From assembly GCF_036711975.1 (NCBI RefSeq), contig NC_091972.1, forward strand, positions 14,761,001-14,825,000: a stretch of 64,000 nt of DNA, given 5' to 3'. Positions 58,608 through 64,000 of the stretch are shown here, in pieces. The notes under the pieces were generated by a model, which ran no database searches, was not told where the DNA came from, and worked only from the letters and a program-made list of their open reading frames with translations. Position numbers and translations under genes: made by a program. This DNA is from Onthophagus taurus (Eukaryota > Arthropoda > Insecta > Coleoptera > Scarabaeidae). Every line of letters starts with the position of its first letter. Within the stretch, counting starts at the first letter, position 1.

Positions 58608-60970
58608 ATGTTCATTTTTAGGTAATACCCTTTAAAATGCAAAAAAAATAGTAAGCCTCATTATTTTCTTTTTTATACAGAGCGATTTTGATTCTATGTA
58701 CCACATTAACTTTAATTCAAAGCGAGCGTAAATCTTTACAACTTAATTTGTTAACTGAAAAGTCTTCAGTTTATTGTGTAATTTCTCAGGAAAAAGAAAA
58801 TACTGCTGTTGGATTATTTGAAAATGATAATCCGATAAAGAGTAAGTTGTTTTGTCAATAATGAGTTTATTTCGAAGGTTATTTATTTGTCTAGATTATA
58901 AATATCAAATTCATTTCAATAAATTAATTGGGAATAATTTGATTTGTGATATTTCGATTAATAAAGAATGCAAAAATATCCTTGATAACAAGGGTGGTTG
59001 GAAATATGACATATCGGATAATTATGATCTTCCAATTGTTACGGATAAGAGATGGGAAGGTAAAAATAATTTCAATTAAAATTTTCGGTGGTAGGTTTTG
59101 TTTTTTTTAGACTTCGACATACTCGAGTCTGGAAGAATAAATTTTGTTAATGTTTATAACGTTACGGAAGTAAATCAACCATTACAATTAAAACTAGAAG
59201 TTAAAATAGAAAAAGATGCGCATATTTATCTTTGCGGTGGTATGAATCCATTAAATTCTGATTGTTATTGGTTTGTTATCGGTGGTTGGGTAACAAGATA
59301 CAAAAATGAATCTAAAAGCATTGCACGAATATGTAAAAAAACAGAATTAGAAAAGTCATACGTGGAGGGTGTTTTTGGAGATGACCGTAAAAGTTGTAGT
59401 AAAAATCCGAAGGTGGAAAAGGAACCTCATACAAAAAATCATACAATCTTTTTATCAACGTCTAAATGGACTTCATTATTGTTGGAGGAATTAAAAAATG
59501 CCTACGTTATAAAATATAACACAAACAACACAGTACTAATCCAAACAAAAAGTATTGATAATTACAAAATAAATGTTAAACACATTTTCGTGGCTAGTCC
59601 AAGTATTGCTCCAGGAAAATGGAGAGTGCGTAATAAACAATTTCTTACTGGTGGATTTCAAAAAATTCATGATAAATTAACCTCATCGTTTAATTTTTCT
59701 ATTATACATCCTATTAACCCTAACAATCACGACAATAATTATAATACTTTTATACGGCTGTGTAATCACGACTGCAAAAAGGGTACCAAAATATCAATAC
59801 GTAATGGTCCCATATCACACTGGAAGCACTTTAACTTCCAAAGCAACACTTCACATTTTGTATTATTTGACACTGAAAGTTCTAGCACAGTGAAAACTGG
59901 GACAATAACAGATAATTCTGTACTTTATATTGCTGTACAAAGTAGACATATCGCATACTGGAAAAAACACGTTTGTAAGATAAATTCCTAATAAACATTA
60001 AAGAAAAAAGGTAATAAAAAAATTTATTAATTTGTAGATGGAATTTTTGTCGCCCAAAAAAGTAACGTTTCATCTATCCCATTTGCAAAAGGAATAAAAG
60101 GACAAAGAGTTTGCGTTGCAATTTTTGTTTACTGTACCAAATGTGCTTTATCCTTCGAAATAATTGATAGTGATAAAAATGTCTTAATTGCCACAACATA
60201 TTCAAAAGTAAATTTTATTTTTATTTACCTTTATTTGCAATTACCGAATTTTATTTTAGCAAAAATCTTGGGAACAAATTAAATTGGAAACAATTTTAGA
60301 AAAAGATGTCCAAATGGATTTAAAAATTATACTTGATAAAGTCGACTTGCATAATCCAGCTTTTATTGGCGACATAACGGATTGTACAGGAAGTGGTAAA
60401 TATTTTCTAAGCTTAATTTATAAAATTTTAGTTTCCATTTTTTCCAGTAAGAATAATTAAAGCAATTTCTGAAAAATCTGATCAAGTATCGTGCAAATCA
60501 ATAAATCATCCCTCAATTTCCTCTGTTAAGAGCAAAATTGTTGTTACATCTTCATTTGAAAATACATTAGACGCTTTATGGCTTTCAAAAAATAATTGTT
60601 GTGAAGGAATCGTATCAAAAAAGGAATTAGAGGATTTATTAAAATGTTTTATCACCACGGAAAATTACGGTAGATTTATTCAAGGCGAAGAAATTTGCTT
60701 TTTGTCTTTTAGAAAGAAAAGTAACTCAGTTTGTGAAGTCTTAATAAATGAACCAAGAAGTAATTATAGTTCGTTTTTATGGTTTATTTTACCAATTATT
60801 ATTTTATTGGGTTGTATAGGATCGTTTTTTTATTTGTAAGTTTAAGAACTTTTTATAGATTTAATTTTTTTATATTATTTTTTATTAGTTTAAAACAACA
60901 TATTCAAACTTCTCATTCGATGTCATCGTCATGGATATACATGTGTCCTATGTTACATCACAACAGATGA
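58608..60970 (+). CDS. Type I membrane protein with FAMeT-like domain
   Basis: Eight exons: 58608-58621, 58681-58841, 58895-59059, 59111-59974, 60038-60207, 60260-60395, 60448-60835, 60889-60970; 659 residues with every junction in frame. The start ATG sits in a 14-base first exon; joined to exon 2 it gives a signal peptide (MFIFRAILILCTTLTLIQS). Residues about 110-230 contain KDAHIYLCGG (148-157) and WFVIGGW (167-173), matching the farnesoic acid O-methyltransferase-like (Methyltransf_FA) fold of arthropods, which despite its name is mostly not an enzyme. Two or more Cys-containing modules follow, with many N-glycosylation sites. One membrane helix (about 608-630, WFILPIIILLGCIGSFFYF) and a short tail complete it. 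The ligand is unknown. A paralogue starts 493 bases downstream. Confidence 0.8.
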
Positions 60971-61462
60971 GGAAGTGTCGATATGTAAAAGGTGATTTAA
61001 ACCATAAATTATAAATATTAAGAAATTACACTTTTAAGTACAATTAAAAATATTAATAATCTTTTAAAGAATATGTATTGCTTTTATTTTTAATAAATAA
61101 ATTATTGCTGCTTCGGTTACTCCTCAATCAGTACAATCAGTACGAGAATATGAATCATCGGAAGTTGTGGGATTTGCGAAAAACCATTTTATCATCTGTT
61201 TTATAGAAACAACCGTGTTTATGAACATATCGATTTAAATCTTAAAAAAGAGGCTTTAAATTATTTTGTCACCTTCTATTATGAAAATAAATATTTACTT
61301 ACTGATAACAAATCGTGAAAATAAATGTTCGATGTTGAAAGTCGAGATGTTTGCATTAATATATCGACGTAGGTTTGTGTTGGTTACTAATTTAGGTAAC
61401 AAAATATCTTCCCGGAAATTAAAATCGTTTTAATTTAGAATGTTAATTACAGTGAAACAGCG
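60971..61462. other. Spacer between the tandem FAMeT-type genes
   Basis: Contains AATAAA at 61092-61097 (probable poly(A) signal of the upstream gene) and the promoter of the downstream copy. Nothing else seen. Confidence 0.5.
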
Positions 61463-61938
61463 ATGTTCGATTTTAGGTAAGTTTCTAAAAAAGTATAAAA
61501 ATTAATAAGGAATGAAAAAGATGATAGTAATTGACTTTATTTTTATACAGAGTAATTTTTATTTTACACGCCCTATTTTTTTTAACCAAGACTCAACATG
61601 ATCCGTTAAAACTTAATTTGTTACGTGATGGCACTTCAGTTTATTGTGTGATTTCTGAGGAAAAAGAAAGTACAGCCGTTGGATTATTCAATAATAATAA
61701 ACCAGTACAAAGTAAGAAGCTTTATAAATTACATTAATTAATTTATAGCTATACAATTAATACATTTATTTAGGTTTTAAACATCAAATTGATTTGATTA
61801 AATTAACAAATACAAATTTTTTCTGTGATATTTCAACTAACGAAGCTTGCAAAGATGTTCTTGATAGTAAAAGTGCTTGGAAGTACGATAAATCAGATAA
61901 TTATAATCTTCCTGTTATTACGGATAGAAGATGGGAAG
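61463..61938 (+). CDS. 5' part of a tandem paralogue of the FAMeT-domain gene
   Basis: Three exons (61463-61476, 61551-61711, 61774-61938) have exactly the lengths of exons 1-3 of the gene upstream (14, 161, 165) and the same phases. The product begins with a signal peptide (MFDFRVIFILHALFFLTKTQ) and shares SVYCVIS, EKE.TAVGLF.N, KLxxxNxxCDIS and WKYDxSDNY with its neighbour. After the donor (GTAATG at 61939) no fourth exon is visible in the 2 kb to the window edge, which is occupied by LINE sequence. Either the gene continues beyond the window across a transposon-filled intron, or it is truncated. The reading frame itself is intact. Confidence 0.7.
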
Positions 61939-62102
61939 GTAATGTCTTTTTTTTTTAATTTGAAAGAAGTCAAAAGAAAATGTTGTATTGTAGAAAATTT
62001 TATTTCAAATCGATACTTTTATTATAACAAAGAATTTTTTTTTCATCTTGCTCTTATTTTTAAAAGTAATAAATATGCGATACGTCATTATAAGCAATGA
62101 CA

Positions 62103-62760
62103 TCATTTTTTTGTGTGTATGCTTTCTGATATATTTTTTTTCCTTCTTTGCATATACGAAGTATATAAAGAAAACGTTTTGTAATTGTGCAAATATTTGA
62201 TATCGAGTCTATTTGGTCCACTAATGTCCATTCCTACTCCCGATCCAGCTGTCTTTGAAGTGTCGGTGTACCAGGCAAGGACTTCTGTTGTAAGTTGAGG
62301 CTCAAAAGGAGAGCCCTTGCCCTCTTTGCCCTTGGTCGACACAAGTTTAGGTTTGATGAATTAACAGGTTTTGAGTGGCCTTTTTCAGCAACTATTTTCA
62401 GCATTGTATCTGTGTACTAACTCGATAATTTAACTGGTTGGTTTATTACACTAAAATCATAGATCTACAACCACTTTTGGCTATATTTCTATACAAATTT
62501 CTTGCCAAAACTTTCTCTTCGCATTTACATTGGCATCCTAATTTAAATTTTTTATAAATATATATGCCGTACATAAACACCGTATCGCTCAGTTCAGCAT
62601 TTGAATACAAGACCATTGCAAACGATTTCACTTCAGGTTTCGCAAAATCAAATGACTGGAGTTTGGTTATTTCGTAATTTGAACGAAACGTCAAATTAAT
62701 GTATCTTAGCAGATTGTACGTAAGGTAAAGCCTACTTCTTGTAATGGCCAAATTTTGGCC
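62103..62760 (-). mobile_element. LINE RNase H-domain fragment
   Basis: The minus strand near 62340-62200 reads GKEGKGSPFEPQLTTEVLAW, YTDTSKT, GSGVGMDISGPN. This is the start of a LINE RNase H domain (WYTDGSKT.xGxGxG), with the usual Gly after the catalytic Asp changed to Thr. The second minus frame (62751-62446) is unrecognised. It lies antisense just 3' of the truncated paralogue. Confidence 0.65.
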
Positions 62761-63399
62761 AAACTAATGGCATAACGTTTCGTAATGGAATAACTTATAC
62801 TAACTGGAAGCAATGGAAACATCATACTACTCTCAAAAAGAGACAGTTTCATATTGTATCGATTTGCCAATTATCAAACCTGTAGTAGTTACAGTTTAAA
62901 AGAAAAAACGTAGAGTCCCAAAAAATTTGAACATCCTGTATCGCAAAAACGGTTGATTTTCGGACCCATGTTGATTAACACTTTTCGACTTGTTTTCTAC
63001 TGTAACACTAGCCCTATAAATATTTAAACGTTGTTTTAAAACACCCTGTATAACGACGGACGTACTTCTACCATTTCTATAAACCTTTACATATCATTAA
63101 TTACTAATGACTCCAAGGTTGCTACCGACAATTAAAAAAGTTTGAAGTAGTATAAAGTATTCTAATTTCCAACCCAAATACAGGTGATTCAAAGATGTAA
63201 CCAATCTGAATTTGGAAATGTAAAGATGCCAACCGCTATATATCAAAATTCCTAAAGACTTTAAAGGCGATCAACTAAACTATCGGCTGTATGTGCACTT
63301 TAATATGAAGGTAGTTGATCGACGTTTAGAATTTTTCCAGTTATTCAACGGATAATGATTTCTACGATTGCTCCTACTTCTTGGTGGTTTCTTGTCTTT
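62761..63399. other. Repeat-like spacer
   Basis: ACATCCTGTATCGC (62931) and ACACCCTGTATAAC (63042) resemble the CCTGTAT ends of insect DNA transposons. No coding frame. Confidence 0.4.
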
Positions 63400-64000
63400 C
63401 GTCATTTTCTCTGCATGTTGACTCCATTAGCGCTTCCTATCTTGCCAATAACCTATTTGATTTGGTACAGAAAGCCCTAGGATCGATCTGAGGGATTTCA
63501 TTTCTACTGTTCTAAGTTTCTGCTTTGTTTTCTGCGTATCTGCTCTGATATCTGTTCCTCCCTGTGAGGCCTTACGTCTCCTCCCTCCGTCTTCTCCCCC
63601 AGCACCTGCCACCAGTCCATCATCTCCTCCCTCAACTCATCACACTCTACCAACAAATGGTTTAAAAACAGTCTACACCTTTCTCCTCATGCTCCGTCCA
63701 ATATCTATTGACCCTCTCTTTGTTACCACATCTGCTCATTCCTTCGGTACTTCGGTAGCCCCTCTGTTACAATCTCCCCGTACTTTGGGTTATATTTACT
63801 CTTCCTCTCTATTTTGTTCCGTAAGTAAGCACTGACCGAAGTATTCCTTGCAAGTACTTAAATATACTTGTTTCTCCAAAATGTTTACCTCTTTGTATAA
63901 GTTGCAATTGTTTGAAATTTCAACTACCAGATAGTTGAAGGTCATCACCTGTTCGATGTCTTTCCCTTTTATTTCCAGCCTACATTTTTGAGGCTCCTTA
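63400..64000 (-). mobile_element. LINE C-terminal fragment running off the right edge
   Basis: The minus strand carries PKYGEIVTEG, LPKYR, ILDGA-GERC-RLF and CDELREEMMDWWQVLG across frames. This is the same tail module as at 51720-52620 and 16430-16790. Frameshifted. Confidence 0.6.

Overview
The window is AT-rich nuclear DNA from an insect, most likely a holometabolan such as a beetle (inference). The evidence is short GT-AG introns, insect-type protein families, a Pol III tRNA gene without an intron, and many decayed transposons. No CRISPR, operon or prokaryotic signal was seen. All gene models are hand-spliced from in-frame GT-AG junctions. Family names rest on motif recognition, not on a database search.

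Layout, left to right. A secreted insect-type CUB-domain gene runs off the left edge (787-2031, minus). Next is a long mucin-like SEA/EGF single-pass receptor (2429-12708, minus). Its signal-peptide exon lies 6.5 kb upstream of the body, beyond an intron holding LINE debris. From 14.5 to 17 kb there are several LINE fragments. A compact four-exon Cdk4/6 kinase gene follows (19282-20368, plus). From 20.7 to 25.2 kb lie transposon remnants, including a nearly uninterrupted RNase H-like transposon-derived frame. A four-membrane-segment protein of unknown function (26430-27269, minus) has a separate 5' UTR exon. The sanpodo gene (33950-35404, minus) carries the Numb-binding type NPAF motif and is preceded by E-boxes. 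From 36.6 to 46.5 kb there are LINE, hAT and Tc1 fragments, several local duplications and a long foldback repeat. A tRNA-Thr(CGT) gene lies at 47171-47242 (minus). A long four-membrane-segment PPxY protein gene (47737-55717, plus) has two mutually phase-compatible first coding exons. After a stretch with LINE and Penelope-like fragments comes a secreted or type I membrane gene with a farnesoic-acid-O-methyltransferase-like domain (58608-60970, plus). The first three exons of a tandem paralogue follow (61463-61938), then LINE debris to the right edge.

The genes do not form a pathway. Sanpodo (Notch signalling in asymmetric division) and Cdk4 (G1 progression) are ordinary developmental genes; the cell-surface genes stand alone. 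The least described content is the FAMeT-domain membrane gene pair, the SEA receptor with a substituted autoproteolysis site, the tyrosine-motif array in Sanpodo, and the alternative His-rich N-terminus of the 47.7 kb gene.
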